From Cymbomonas tetramitiformis (taxonomy: Eukaryota; Chlorophyta; Pyramimonadophyceae; Pyramimonadales; Pyramimonadaceae), in contig LGRX02035258.1 of the NCBI GenBank assembly GCA_001247695.2, forward strand, positions 62,001-126,000: a DNA stretch of 64,000 bases, in the 5' to 3' direction. Made by a program: the position numbers and the translations under genes. Positions within the stretch are counted from its first letter, which is position 1, and each line of letters begins with the position of its first letter. Positions 1-8,960 of the stretch are shown here, in pieces. Below the pieces are notes generated by a model, which was given only the letters and a program-made list of their open reading frames with translations, made no database searches and was not told the DNA's origin.

Positions 1-2
1 GA

Positions 3-1823
3 GACTTGGATCAAGCGACGAACGATCTGGCAATCCGAGTCCAAGACACCATTTACAACAGCACCGACACATCCGGTAACAGTTTGGCGTGCATCAAGAA
101 CATGGATGTGTACCCCAGTTATTACGTGACCACCAAGGAGCTATCCGATTACACGAGCCCCGCGGGGATCCACAATCTGACCGTGACGATGCGTGGATAT
201 GATGCTTCTATGAATTACGATTCTACAAAAGAATACGTGAATCCTTTGGGTAACATTCAAGCAGGTGTATCTGGTGCATACGGTGTAGTCGGGTATGAAT
301 CAAACGACATCTACGTACCTGCGGGATTTGATGAATTATACACATCGAACGATTTAAGAATCTATGACGCGGACGACCCCCCGAAGTTGGTCAAACCGTG
401 GCAGGTGAACAAGGTTTGTGTGTACGCCTTTGCGGAATTGGTGGACCCATGGAGGACCATCTTGAAGGGACAAACGGACGCGAATAATTATGGATCGTAC
501 GCGGATCCTATAAAGGGATCTTTGAATCTTACAGCGGATAAGATATTTAAGAGGGCGTTTGTGAGTTCGACGACGTATAATAAAGACGGAAACGTTGCAT
601 CGACAGATCAATCACATGCAGTATATAACGCGGAAGGGGGTATATATGCTTTAACGGGTAATATCAGCCCCCCAGCACACCCAGCGGTCTCCCAAGCGAC
701 CTACGCCTCCGGTAACATATCGGTCACAGACATGACGTGTTTCAAAGCGGATACATACAACGGAGGAAATGTGAACACATTCGCGTGTGCGGCGTTCAAC
801 AGACAAATCGGAGATTACTACGACGGTAACGTGCACACAGGCCAAACGTACACGGAAATGGATTTCAAGAACATCTTCGAAACGTACAAAGTAGGCGGGA
901 CGGCTTTGAACCAACTCACCACCGCGGTACAAGGAACTCAAAATGAGACGATGTTTGTGTACCGAAAAGCGGACGCCACCGATAAGTACGCGATCGAACC
1001 CGCGGTGGTGAAACAATTCCACACGGAATTCGCAGATGACGTCACGGCGATTACCAATTATATCAATGTGGACCAAGCGGTACAAAGCGGCGGGGACGGT
1101 ATCAGTGATCTAGCGGGGAATGTCACATTAGGTAGCAGCACGTTGTACATGTACGCTTATGCAAATGTCGAGAACTATGATGGAAATGGCGTGTACGTCA
1201 TCAGTAGACCGTTGGTGATTTCGTTAGGATATGAATATGAAGCTACGGAGACGAATCTGATTATGCATGACTATGATTATGACGGATCAAATCACATATG
1301 GCAACTTCAAAATACAGCGACAATAGGACCGACCGCCTACGGTTTGGATTGGCTTAAAGCGATAGGCCACATAGGATCTGCGGACGGTTACGCTTATAAA
1401 TTGTTCAACCCTTCTGCAGAAACAGATACTTATCATACTAGCACAGGTTCTCAATTTTATGTTGAATTCAGTACACCCCAAAAAATTACTGCACTATATG
1501 CAGATATCAATGACACATATTCGATTGAGCAGATAACCCTATACACATCAATGGATAGTATAACGGATACAGCGACGCAATCTCAAGTTACTAGTGGTCC
1601 AGATAATGCTGTTTTAAGAAATGGTGGTACATGGACTGCTCATCTGATAACCGTCACGGATAGCACATTCACCATGGCACAAGCTATATCTTCCGATGTT
1701 GGAAGAAGATATGCGTCACCAATCGAAGCTAAATCTATATTCATAGAATTTAATGGCGAGACTTATATGTACAATATAAATATTTTAGGATACAAAAACA
1801 AATCGACTCCGTCTTGGATTTAA
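3..1823 (+). CDS. Large putative structural or adhesin-like protein, 5' end missing
   Basis: The reading frame is already open at the left edge, so the N-terminus lies outside the window; about 606 residues are visible. The protein is rich in Tyr, Asn, Thr, Asp and Gly and has no obvious enzyme motif. It alternates short beta-strand-like stretches, as surface or fibre proteins do. The last 200 residues contain a hydrophobic and aromatic jelly-roll-like stretch (FYVEFSTPQKITALYADIND near the start, IFIEFNGETYMYNI near the end) that resembles a discoidin-type ligand-binding fold. That comparison is weak. The gene is visibly richer in G+C than the rest of the window. A virion surface or host-attachment role is inference only. 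Confidence 0.6.
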   Translation, partial: DLDQATNDLAIRVQDTIYNSTDTSGNSLACIKNMDVYPSYYVTTKELSDYTSPAGIHNLTVTMRGYDASMNYDSTKEYVNPLGNIQAGVSGAYGVVGYESNDIYVPAGFDELYTSNDLRIYDADDPPKLVKPWQVNKVCVYAFAELVDPWRTILKGQTDANNYGSYADPIKGSLNLTADKIFKRAFVSSTTYNKDGNVASTDQSHAVYNAEGGIYALTGNISPPAHPAVSQATYASGNISVTDMTCFKADTYNGGNVNTFACAAFNRQIGDYYDGNVHTGQTYTEMDFKNIFETYKVGGTALNQLTTAVQGTQNETMFVYRKADATDKYAIEPAVVKQFHTEFADDVTAITNYINVDQAVQSGGDGISDLAGNVTLGSSTLYMYAYANVENYDGNGVYVISRPLVISLGYEYEATETNLIMHDYDYDGSNHIWQLQNTATIGPTAYGLDWLKAIGHIGSADGYAYKLFNPSAETDTYHTSTGSQFYVEFSTPQKITALYADINDTYSIEQITLYTSMDSITDTATQSQVTSGPDNAVLRNGGTWTAHLITVTDSTFTMAQAISSDVGRRYASPIEAKSIFIEFNGETYMYNINILGYKNKSTPSWI

Positions 1824-1915
1824 ATGTGTATGGCTACCATCAAAACCCATAAACAAAAAACCCCATTCAATAACAGTAAACCGACTTAAGAAAACTGATA
1901 CAAATATACATAAAT

Positions 1916-2470
1916 ATGTACCGATTACTACCACTCAGAGTCTTACGAAGAACCACCGGGATCATGTTTGATGAGATCGCGAAAAGCGACATCCCCAAAA
2001 TTCAAGGAATCGATCGTGTGATCCACGGTCCTAACGGAATCAGCCCAGGACCCATCGGTCCTATCAAACGACCTTGGTACATGCACACACACCAAGATGA
2101 CAACTTGATGGTTTTACAAGGAACGAGGTACGTGGATATCTATTGTCCGAAAGCAAAAGAAAAAGCGTCGTTCATTGTAACTCCCGAAAAAGTGTACAAA
2201 AATAACAAATTATATTTCAACGCACCGGCGATGTTGGTATGGCCTTCCGGAATCTTTCACAGAATCATCAGCGGATCCGAAGGGTCCATTTCGGTAAACT
2301 TCGCCACAAGACATCCTGAATACAACATAAAAAATAATTTTAATATTTATGACTTAGATACCGATACGGGAGAATATGAAGTCATCCGAGACGGTTTCGA
2401 AGACCAACCTGATTACGATTACCATACCAACGATATGGAAACTTTAAAAATTATAGAAGAGTCAAAGTAA
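1916..2470 (+). CDS. Cupin-fold protein (RmlC-like)
   Basis: 184 residues with a single cupin core. Motif 1 is around residues 60-66 (MHTHQDDN, two His followed by acidic residues). Motif 2 is around residues 112-120 (WPSGIFHR). Spacing and residues fit a metal-binding double-stranded beta-helix. Cupins include sugar epimerases, isomerases, dioxygenases and binding proteins, and the sequence does not tell which. The start is the ATG about 90 bases after the previous stop; an internal ATG at residue 17 is also possible. The acidic C-terminal tail from about residue 135 is outside the cupin core. A role in sugar metabolism would suit the island further right but is not shown. Confidence 0.6.
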   Translation: MYRLLPLRVLRRTTGIMFDEIAKSDIPKIQGIDRVIHGPNGISPGPIGPIKRPWYMHTHQDDNLMVLQGTRYVDIYCPKAKEKASFIVTPEKVYKNNKLYFNAPAMLVWPSGIFHRIISGSEGSISVNFATRHPEYNIKNNFNIYDLDTDTGEYEVIRDGFEDQPDYDYHTNDMETLKIIEESK

Positions 2471-2516
2471 AAAAAAAAAGTAAGTAAATGTGTAAATATA
2501 ATTTTTGTAATTTTGA

Positions 2517-2561
2517 TTAAATATTTTCAAAGACGATTGTAACGTTAAATATTTTCAAAGA
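2517..2561. repeat. Two 17-bp direct repeats in a convergent gap
   Basis: TTAAATATTTTCAAAGA occurs at 2517-2533 and again at 2545-2561, 28 bases apart, in the space between two genes that run towards each other. It may belong to the transcript-end region of both. No clear stem-loop is formed by the repeat itself. Confidence 0.5.
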
Positions 2562-2593
2562 TCGTAATTTCTTTATTACGTTGTTTGAATATT

Positions 2594-4141
2594 TTATACT
2601 CTCTTGTTTATAAGAGTCCCCCATTTGATAGTTGTATTATCACTCTTGTCCAAGTAATAGGGAATGATTCTATAAGGATGTTTTTCACTGATACCTCCAT
2701 TTTCTTTTTCGAACTCTTCTTTATTTAAGATAGTTTTTAAATCTTTTTGCATCTTGTTTGTACGTAATGTAGAATAATAGAATCCGTGACTATTCTTTTC
2801 TTTGTTTATAATTCCGTTTTCACCACCTGGTCGACGCCCTGGAATCTCTTTCTTGATATGTTTACAAGCTTCCTCAAAGGTATCGAAATAGTCGTGTTGA
2901 TATTCCACATTATTATCTTTCACCGGTTGATTGATGAGCTCGTTATTGAAAGTCTGTTTACAGATCGTCTTGTTTCCTCTAGCCTTTGTCGTATTAGAAG
3001 TCCAAGGGACTTGATTGTAATCAAATGATTTCTCATACATGTCTTGGCATTTTTCAACTGATTCCATGTTTGTGTAGATGATACAATCAAAGTTTGTATG
3101 ATACCCGTGGCATCTGCCAAAGAATCCTTGAACGATCACCGAGTCATCGGGACTTGGCGAAAATCGTTCATACAAGATACCCATATACTTCATGTGGATG
3201 CTCTTGGCACATCTCAGTTTCTCTTTGATAAAGATGATCGTATGTATCGATGGTTTCTTTTTCAAAAGATCGTTGATATCCTTCCACTGAGATTCTTGAA
3301 TGTATTCGGTGTACTCTACATCGTTTCCAAAAATCCGTTTGAATGTACCAATCGTTTCGTAATAATCCTCTCCTGTCTTCAAACGAATCAAGTGATACCT
3401 GTTTGATTTGTACTTTTGCATCTCGTGTTTGATTTCTCGAATGTTGTTCTCATTCTCGGGTCCTACAAGATTCTTGAATTGTCTTATTTGATTGTTTCGT
3501 TTCAATGTTTTATATCCGACGTGGCCTTCCGCTGGTGCCACTGGCAACACGTTCGAATACTCTTCACCCCAGTCTCGAACACTTTTCAAGGTGGCATTGG
3601 GAGTTGCAGACACCTCAACCATCTTGATATCTCTTTTTAGTCTTTCTTCTTTCGTGAAGATGCCACAGTCTTTCATAAGCTTAGCCAACTTTTGATCGAT
3701 ACGCGAAGCCAATTGGGGCTCGTCTAGGCAAATCATAATATTACTGATGTCTTCCATGTTTTGAAGACGGTCGAACAGTTTTTGTAAGTCCGCGTGATGA
3801 TAAATATTATTATGGATACATTGTGGAACCCGTTCTTTCGTTTGGTTTACCCAATCGACCGATGAGGTATTCGTTATAATGAAAATATTTTCGATCGGTA
3901 TAGGATTGGTCTTTTTGTATCTTATATACATGTAAATAAAGGCGACGAGTATACCGGTTTTTCCACTTTGCATCAACGCAACACACATGACATTTAATAG
4001 ATTAGGATTATCATCAAATCGTCGAAAAATCTCTTCAGCAGCCTTTCTTTGATGATCATAAATAGGATGGTCCAATTCGATGACTTTCAACTGACTGAAG
4101 AATACTTCGTGTTTCGCAATGATTCTCTGTGTATCAGTCAT
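2594..4141 (-). CDS. SF2 helicase-like ATPase
   Basis: 515 residues. The N-terminal half carries superfamily 2 helicase motifs in order: a Walker A-like MQSGKTG near residue 58, a Walker B DEPQ near residue 139, and a motif III VSATPNA near residue 178. A GFFGRCHGY stretch around residue 350 sits where motif VI with its arginine finger is expected. These motifs support ATP-driven translocation on nucleic acid. The MQSGKTG form of Walker A is known from phage and giant-virus SF2 proteins and from restriction-type helicases. The specific role (replication, recombination or defence) cannot be read. The gene is convergent with the cupin gene and preceded by three direct repeats. Confidence 0.8.
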   Translation of the reverse strand: MTDTQRIIAKHEVFFSQLKVIELDHPIYDHQRKAAEEIFRRFDDNPNLLNVMCVALMQSGKTGILVAFIYMYIRYKKTNPIPIENIFIITNTSSVDWVNQTKERVPQCIHNNIYHHADLQKLFDRLQNMEDISNIMICLDEPQLASRIDQKLAKLMKDCGIFTKEERLKRDIKMVEVSATPNATLKSVRDWGEEYSNVLPVAPAEGHVGYKTLKRNNQIRQFKNLVGPENENNIREIKHEMQKYKSNRYHLIRLKTGEDYYETIGTFKRIFGNDVEYTEYIQESQWKDINDLLKKKPSIHTIIFIKEKLRCAKSIHMKYMGILYERFSPSPDDSVIVQGFFGRCHGYHTNFDCIIYTNMESVEKCQDMYEKSFDYNQVPWTSNTTKARGNKTICKQTFNNELINQPVKDNNVEYQHDYFDTFEEACKHIKKEIPGRRPGGENGIINKEKNSHGFYYSTLRTNKMQKDLKTILNKEEFEKENGGISEKHPYRIIPYYLDKSDNTTIKWGTLINKRV

Positions 4142-4159
4142 GTATCGCAGTGATTACTT

Positions 4160-4217
4160 TTTTGAAAGGTTAAACGTTATTTGAAAGGTTAAAAGTTTTT
4201 TGAAAGGTTAAAAGTTT
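4160..4217. promoter_or_regulatory. Three direct repeats upstream of the helicase gene
   Basis: TTTGAAAGGTTAAA(C/A)GTT is present three times with a period of 19-20 bases, starting about 20 bases upstream of the helicase ATG and ending before the stop of the next gene. It is the only sequence in this gap, so a protein-binding or promoter role is likely, but this is inference. Confidence 0.5.
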
Positions 4218-4241
4218 AGTACTTCTTTGTTACCTTACGTC

Positions 4242-4781
4242 TCATAAGTCTTTAAGTGGTTTTTGGTACTTTTCATAAAGATCGCGATACACCTGCCCAC
4301 CTACATAGGTCTTTATCAAAGATCTCGGCGGTGCCAATAGGATGTCCAATTGAAACAACGCTTTGATTCTTTTCAAACGTACGCGTTCGACTCTTCTTCG
4401 AGCCAGGTACCTTCGGATGATCGATTGTTGAACGACAACGAGACGTTTTTGATAAATCCATTTCAAAATGATAAAGTGTTCTGAATACGTCATCAGATTC
4501 ACAAGCACATCATATGGAGTCATGAGTAGTCCATTTTTGATTTTCATATTGATAAGATTCATCTCTACAAGATGATATATCAAATTGATGTAAGGTAATA
4601 TTTGATTCGGTTCGATGCGATTCAAAAAGATCGGCAGATAATGTGCAAAGTTTCCGTATCTGTTAAACGTTTCATTGAAAAAGTTCATTCCAAAAAAAGA
4701 TATCAAATATAATGGTTTGTTTGAAATATCTTGGCTGGACAAGGTTCGTTCGAAAAAGATATCGTACCACATCGGTGTCAT
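4242..4781 (-). CDS. IQ-motif protein, paralogue 1 of 3
   Basis: 179 residues from the ATG at 4781. The longer frame upstream runs into the divergent gene, and the chosen start aligns with the paralogue at 6950-7522. It has an N-terminal WYDIFF block, a central helical region resembling one or two ankyrin-like repeats, then an IQ-type basic helix (VVVQQSIIRRYLARRR) and a C-terminal GGxxY block. IQ motifs bind calmodulin-type proteins, so binding of a host calmodulin or centrin is a plausible but untested role. Close relatives are at 6298-6909 and 6950-7522. Confidence 0.6.
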   Translation of the reverse strand: MTPMWYDIFFERTLSSQDISNKPLYLISFFGMNFFNETFNRYGNFAHYLPIFLNRIEPNQILPYINLIYHLVEMNLINMKIKNGLLMTPYDVLVNLMTYSEHFIILKWIYQKRLVVVQQSIIRRYLARRRVERVRLKRIKALFQLDILLAPPRSLIKTYVGGQVYRDLYEKYQKPLKDL

Positions 4782-4819
4782 ACGATACAAATAAAATAAT
4801 AATCTTAATATTATATACA

Positions 4820-4984
4820 ATGTCGATACGAAGAGCGAGTATGATAAAAATTTACAGACAAGAAAAAGGCACGATAGATAAAAAGACACATGAGATGTAC
4901 ATACACTTGCTTGATGAATTGTTTGAGGTGATCTTTAAAAAAGTGAATGGAATACAAATATACAAAAAATATTCTGGAAGGTAA
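4820..4984 (+). CDS. Short ORF, probably the N-terminus of the next gene
   Basis: 54 residues from the ATG at 4820, placed 38 bases from the divergent IQ-motif gene. It overlaps the next ORF by 38 bases in another frame. The overlap contains an A6 run (ATACAAAAAATATTC), and both frames encode similar lysine-rich text across it. A single-base change there would fuse this ORF to the 4947-6203 protein and give about 470 residues. It may therefore be a frameshifted N-terminus, or a separate short gene. No domain is recognised. Confidence 0.4.
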   Translation: MSIRRASMIKIYRQEKGTIDKKTHEMYIHLLDELFEVIFKKVNGIQIYKKYSGR

Positions 4985-6203
4985 ATTCAATCGTTCAACA
5001 AACGTCCCACATGCTTTATCCTTGTTAAAGAGTCATGAACCTTCTTACATATATGATATTTTACGGTCGGCTATAACGGTGAAAGTACATAAACGAATAG
5101 ACGACTTTAATACCGTTTTAGAGTTGCTATTATTTTGCATGTTTAACGTGTCTGTGTTATCTCTCAATGACTTGAAAAAAGAACTAAAGTATACCAATTA
5201 TGAGCGTTCGCTTTTGAAAGACTTAGGTAACATGTCAAACAAAAATATACAAAACAGCGATATATTAAACGTAGGTCAACTGACGGTTCGTTTAACATCG
5301 CCGGATTATGAGCTCAGACATTTGGAAGATGTCGATGAAGATTTTTTTATTACACATCACGTTATGTACGACCGATTCGATGCGAAAATTAAATCTGTAA
5401 TCAAAGACAGACTCGAATTGATTAACGCCAAACGAGCCATGATTGTTTACTATATCGACAAAAGAATGAAATCAAATAAAGCTCACCAGATGATGTCGAA
5501 CCGAATGCACAATTCCAAATACCTTCTCGCGAATAAAAGACTTCGAAAAGAGTTTGAAAAGTTCAAAGAAGAAAACAAAAAACCTTTTTCATTCCTTACA
5601 AATTCTAAAAATAATGTAAATAACAATCGCAGCAACGCAGGAAGTAATATAAGCAATCGAACGGTGACGAACTTGGGTAACAACAACACGGTCATTCGAA
5701 TGATCCGAAATCAACTCAACATAGAAAACAATATCGGTCTCGATGGAACGGGTCAAAATGCGTTAGCGAATCGCAGCAATTTCTTACCGATCATGCAAAA
5801 CGAATTGGAACGTCGTGGCAATGTCATCAAGATGTCTCGAGCGATCAATGATAAATTGAATAAAGACAACAATAACGGCCGTAAAAGAACCGTCAGAAAC
5901 GATTTACTAAAAGTCAAAGAGTACGAAAACAAACGAATCAAGAATTTCAATAATCTTGTTAAATTCAAAACGATGAACGACCTCGGAGAGATCTTGAATA
6001 GAAACAATAACGACCCTGAAAAGAAACGTATAAAGAATATAATGAACAATATGAAAATTGTTAGAAATGATGTCAAAAGTAAACGTACCAGATTAAATAG
6101 ATATGTACGAACGGGTGAGTACACGAACGCGTTTTCTAATCGTCACGTTGTACCCAACAGTAACAATCGATTGATGATATTGAAAAGACAAGCGTACAAC
6201 TAA
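4947..6203 (+). CDS. Basic, Asn-rich protein of unknown function
   Basis: 418 residues. The first ~215 residues are helical with no recognised domain. The rest is low-complexity and strongly basic, rich in Asn, Arg and Lys (runs such as NNVNNNRSNAGSN), which suggests a disordered nucleic-acid-binding or virion-associated tail. The gene is transcribed away from the three IQ-motif genes that flank it. The true start may lie in the preceding short ORF at 4820. I do not recognise the family. Confidence 0.55.
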   Translation: MEYKYTKNILEGKFNRSTNVPHALSLLKSHEPSYIYDILRSAITVKVHKRIDDFNTVLELLLFCMFNVSVLSLNDLKKELKYTNYERSLLKDLGNMSNKNIQNSDILNVGQLTVRLTSPDYELRHLEDVDEDFFITHHVMYDRFDAKIKSVIKDRLELINAKRAMIVYYIDKRMKSNKAHQMMSNRMHNSKYLLANKRLRKEFEKFKEENKKPFSFLTNSKNNVNNNRSNAGSNISNRTVTNLGNNNTVIRMIRNQLNIENNIGLDGTGQNALANRSNFLPIMQNELERRGNVIKMSRAINDKLNKDNNNGRKRTVRNDLLKVKEYENKRIKNFNNLVKFKTMNDLGEILNRNNNDPEKKRIKNIMNNMKIVRNDVKSKRTRLNRYVRTGEYTNAFSNRHVVPNSNNRLMILKRQAYN

Positions 6204-6297
6204 AGAAATAATGTAATTCAATCTCCTAATGAATTGAAGAAAATTGCTTTTACTCCAAAAACGAAATGCGATGTCCAAAAAGGCGAGCTATGAGAGA

Positions 6298-6909
6298 TTA
6301 AGAAACCAATTGTTGGTAATCCGAATAACATTTCATGAACTCCGAACCACCTTCGAAATGGTTGAATGATACATGACCGATCTGTCCGGGTGGTGCCATG
6401 ACGATAGGCAATAAGGCTTGTTTTAATCGCAAGCGGTGCAATTTTCTCATCGCCAGCCATCGTCTCACAAAAGACTGTTGAACGATCGCCAACTTCTTTT
6501 GTAAGATCCATTGTAGTGTTTTATAAAAGTATTGTGTAGTGATTTGATTCTTCCGAAACAGAACAGGCCTTTGTAAAATGTCCAATGGTATTTCGTTATA
6601 ATAGTTTTTAGCGTTTACATTAATCACATCATTTTCGACCAAGTGAAACAATAAATTCAAATAACATGTCGCTCGTGATAACTTTCGGTCAAAGACGTCC
6701 GGTCCATTGAGTAAGAAATATATAATGTAATGTCCAAAGTGACCGTAGTACGTGTTATAGTGTCCTTGATTGAATATATTAACCCCGTATTTTTTTGTTA
6801 AATAGAAGACGTGCTCGAGGAGCTCATTCGGACAAAGTGCACTTTGGCACAAATTCGAATGCCATGGTACGGATGTTTGTTCGGTATACAAAATTTCTAG
6901 ATCCATCAT
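6298..6909 (-). CDS. IQ-motif protein, paralogue 2 of 3
   Basis: 203 residues. It shares with its two neighbours a central helical stretch (NLLFHLVEND), an IQ-type helix (AIVQQSFVRRWLAMRK) near residues 145-165, a following proline pair (APPGQ) and a C-terminal FEGG block. The family architecture is helical or ankyrin-like plus a single IQ motif. The gene follows 6950-7522 on the same strand with a 40-base gap containing CACTTAAAGACCT upstream of its ATG, an element shared with nearby genes. Calmodulin binding is family-level knowledge of IQ motifs, and the viral role is unknown. Confidence 0.65.
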   Translation of the reverse strand: MMDLEILYTEQTSVPWHSNLCQSALCPNELLEHVFYLTKKYGVNIFNQGHYNTYYGHFGHYIIYFLLNGPDVFDRKLSRATCYLNLLFHLVENDVINVNAKNYYNEIPLDILQRPVLFRKNQITTQYFYKTLQWILQKKLAIVQQSFVRRWLAMRKLHRLRLKQALLPIVMAPPGQIGHVSFNHFEGGSEFMKCYSDYQQLVS

Positions 6910-6949
6910 GGTAGATGTTACCAGTCTTTCAAAAGGTCTTTAAGTGTTT

Positions 6950-7522
6950 TCAATACAGATTAGAATAGTGATTCATTGCATTGTGATAACATTGTCCACC
7001 TTCGAATTGATCGAAAAATATGTCTCCAACTTGTTTTGGTGGACTCAAAAGAATCAATTTCAACACTTTTTGCAAACGCAACCGCCGCGTTTTACGAACG
7101 GCCAACCATCGTCTCACGAAGGATTGTTGAACAATCGCCAGTTTCTTTTGAAAAATCCATTGTATGGTTTTGAAATGATAATCAATTGCAATATCTTGTT
7201 TCATTTTTGATTTAAAACAATCATTAAGAGCATCGATTGGTGTCTGATTGAAATAATCAAATGCATTCAAATCGATCTTATTATTTTCAACCAAATGAAA
7301 TAATAGATTCGTATAACAAACCGCTCTTCTCGGTTCGATATCATACATTATAGAATCGTTTAGTATATGATATGGAAGGTAATGAGCATAATTACCATCG
7401 TATGATTGATAACACGATTGATTAAAAACGTTTGATCCATAGCGTTTGAAAAGTCTAGATACAACTTGATTCGTTCGATGTGGATTCAAAGGTTGGTTGA
7501 ACAATAACGAATACCAAGACAT
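6950..7522 (-). CDS. IQ-motif protein, paralogue 3 of 3
   Basis: 190 residues. It is the most complete match to 6298-6909: both have an N-terminal WYSLLF or equivalent block, an NLLFHLVEN helix, an IQ-type segment (AIVQQSFVRRWLAVRK) and the FEGG C-terminus. Tandem position and shared order show local gene duplication. The 30-40 bases before the ATG carry CACATAAAGACTT, like the element before 6298-6909. No membrane segment or signal peptide is seen. Confidence 0.65.
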   Translation of the reverse strand: MSWYSLLFNQPLNPHRTNQVVSRLFKRYGSNVFNQSCYQSYDGNYAHYLPYHILNDSIMYDIEPRRAVCYTNLLFHLVENNKIDLNAFDYFNQTPIDALNDCFKSKMKQDIAIDYHFKTIQWIFQKKLAIVQQSFVRRWLAVRKTRRLRLQKVLKLILLSPPKQVGDIFFDQFEGGQCYHNAMNHYSNLY

Positions 7523-7555
7523 ATTTACAGTCTTTTCAAAACGAAATAAAAGTCT

Positions 7556-8410
7556 TTATGTGACTTTGTCTAATTCCCTGAATGAATTCTTTTTGTGAAT
7601 GAATCGATCGAATCCATCTATTTTGAATTGAGAGTTGTACTCAAAGTTGTCTACGCTCATCGCATAAATGGTTTGTTTCAAAAACGAACTTTCTTGTGAT
7701 TCCCATTGTCTAAACGTTTTCACTAATTCGAATCCCGAACACTCTGGCATATAGATGTCACATAAAACGAACGAATAGATTTCTTTTTTTAGTTTCCATA
7801 TTCCTTCTTTCGCATTGTCGACCGTTTCGACTTCGAAACCTTTCGATTGTATAAACGTTTTTAATGAATACAATGTCACAATAATATCATCAATGATCAA
7901 AACCTTTTTACGAACGTTTTTTGAATGATTGTACATGTATGTGAACATCTTGTTTTGTATGCCTTTGAATTGGAATAATTGTCTTTTTCCGAATAGTGAT
8001 TTATCGGTGACGTATTTGTATGTTTCGTTCGAAATATGAATGCTATTGATATTAGCGGAAGTCTGCAATCGGCTTGCGATGTTCATGGCTATTCCGTAAA
8101 ATTTGAGAGACTTTGAAATGACTTCACCGGTATGAATACCGATTCGGAGTTGAACGACATTAGAACTAAAAATATTACGTAATCTATTCAATGTATTCAA
8201 GACGTTCAATGCAAATGTTATCGCGGTATCTACGTCATCTGTATGGGCGACATAGCAATCACCGACGGTCTCTAATTTATGTACATCGCATGATAAAGTA
8301 TCTATCGTTTCGAAATACTCGGTAACGGAATTCATGATCGTTTCGCACGACTTGTCGACGCACCATTCAGTGTAATTTGCAATGTCAATGAATATAATTG
8401 TTTTGAACAT
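7556..8410 (-). CDS. Class III nucleotide cyclase fused to a response-regulator receiver
   Basis: 284 residues in two domains. Residues 3-165 form a class III nucleotidyl cyclase with both metal aspartates (D9 in FIDIANYT, D51 in KLETVGD) and the transition-state pair N110 and R114 (MNIASR). K45 and E47 match the guanylate-type KxET motif, but the second base-specifying Cys is not evident, so GTP or ATP use is open. Residues 168-284 are a CheY-like receiver with D174, D175, phospho-acceptor D218 (CDIYMPE), S252 and K273/K274. All catalytic positions I can place are intact. The protein has no membrane segment and should be soluble. No partner histidine kinase is in the window. Confidence 0.85.
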   Translation of the reverse strand: MFKTIIFIDIANYTEWCVDKSCETIMNSVTEYFETIDTLSCDVHKLETVGDCYVAHTDDVDTAITFALNVLNTLNRLRNIFSSNVVQLRIGIHTGEVISKSLKFYGIAMNIASRLQTSANINSIHISNETYKYVTDKSLFGKRQLFQFKGIQNKMFTYMYNHSKNVRKKVLIIDDIIVTLYSLKTFIQSKGFEVETVDNAKEGIWKLKKEIYSFVLCDIYMPECSGFELVKTFRQWESQESSFLKQTIYAMSVDNFEYNSQFKIDGFDRFIHKKNSFRELDKVT

Positions 8411-8433
8411 TATAATTAAGTTCCTTAAAAATT

Positions 8434-8453
8434 CAACTTAAAGACTTCAAGTG
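8434..8453. promoter_or_regulatory. Putative shared promoter element of a divergent pair
   Basis: The 20-base stretch CAACTTAAAGACTTCAAGTG is partly palindromic and lies between the cyclase gene (start 8410, minus) and the RING gene (start 8484, plus). Variants of CACTTAAAGAC also occur 25-45 bases upstream of the genes starting at 6909, 7522 and 18611. A promoter role is inferred from position and repetition only. Confidence 0.35.
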
Positions 8454-8483
8454 CCTATAAGCAGAACTGACAATCTATTCAAA

Positions 8484-8960
8484 ATGGAATGCAATATTTG
8501 TCTTGATTCTATTGAGAAGAATTTGAAGAAACTGAAATGTGGACATTGTTTTCACAAGTCATGTATCAATCGATGGCTTGAGAAAAAAAATGATTGTCCT
8601 TATTGTCGTAAGAAGGTATTGGTACATTATAATGACAAACAATTGGAAGAACAGTGGTACGATTCAAAACAAATCGAATTTGAAGAGTTCTTGGAAGAGT
8701 ATTTCGAAATGATCGAATTAATCATCGAACACGATCCATTATTTTTCATTGAGGACATATTGTTTGAAATTCAAAGTTATCAAAAGACCTATCAGAAAAT
8801 AATAAAAATGTGTGGTCGTTTTGAAACGGATTACGAGGTATCCGATGATACGATATGTTATTTTGATAGAAGACTTTATAAATTAGAAAGAGATGATATA
8901 ACCGATCGACGAATTGAAAATGTTTTTAATAAAAAGTCAAGTTTGATTAATATAGCCTAA
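8484..8960 (+). CDS. RING-H2 finger protein, putative E3 ubiquitin ligase
   Basis: 158 residues from the first ATG (the frame is open from a GTG at 8451). Residues 1-42 are a full RING-H2 domain: CNIC, then C-G-H and F-H-K-S-C, then C-P-Y-C, spaced as in E3 ligases that recruit an E2. The rest is acidic and helical with no recognised domain and no membrane segment. Ubiquitin-ligase activity towards host or viral proteins follows from the family. The substrate is unknown. Its stop overlaps the end of the convergent lipase gene. Confidence 0.75.
   Translation: MECNICLDSIEKNLKKLKCGHCFHKSCINRWLEKKNDCPYCRKKVLVHYNDKQLEEQWYDSKQIEFEEFLEEYFEMIELIIEHDPLFFIEDILFEIQSYQKTYQKIIKMCGRFETDYEVSDDTICYFDRRLYKLERDDITDRRIENVFNKKSSLINIA

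Noticed and set aside
354..611. Reverse ORF inside the first gene
   Set aside because: Lies wholly within a long, well-supported reading frame and encodes an Arg-rich shadow sequence.
651..1085. 144-codon reverse ORF in the first gene
   Set aside because: Opposite-strand shadow in G+C-rich sequence with no domain and a long real gene on the other strand.
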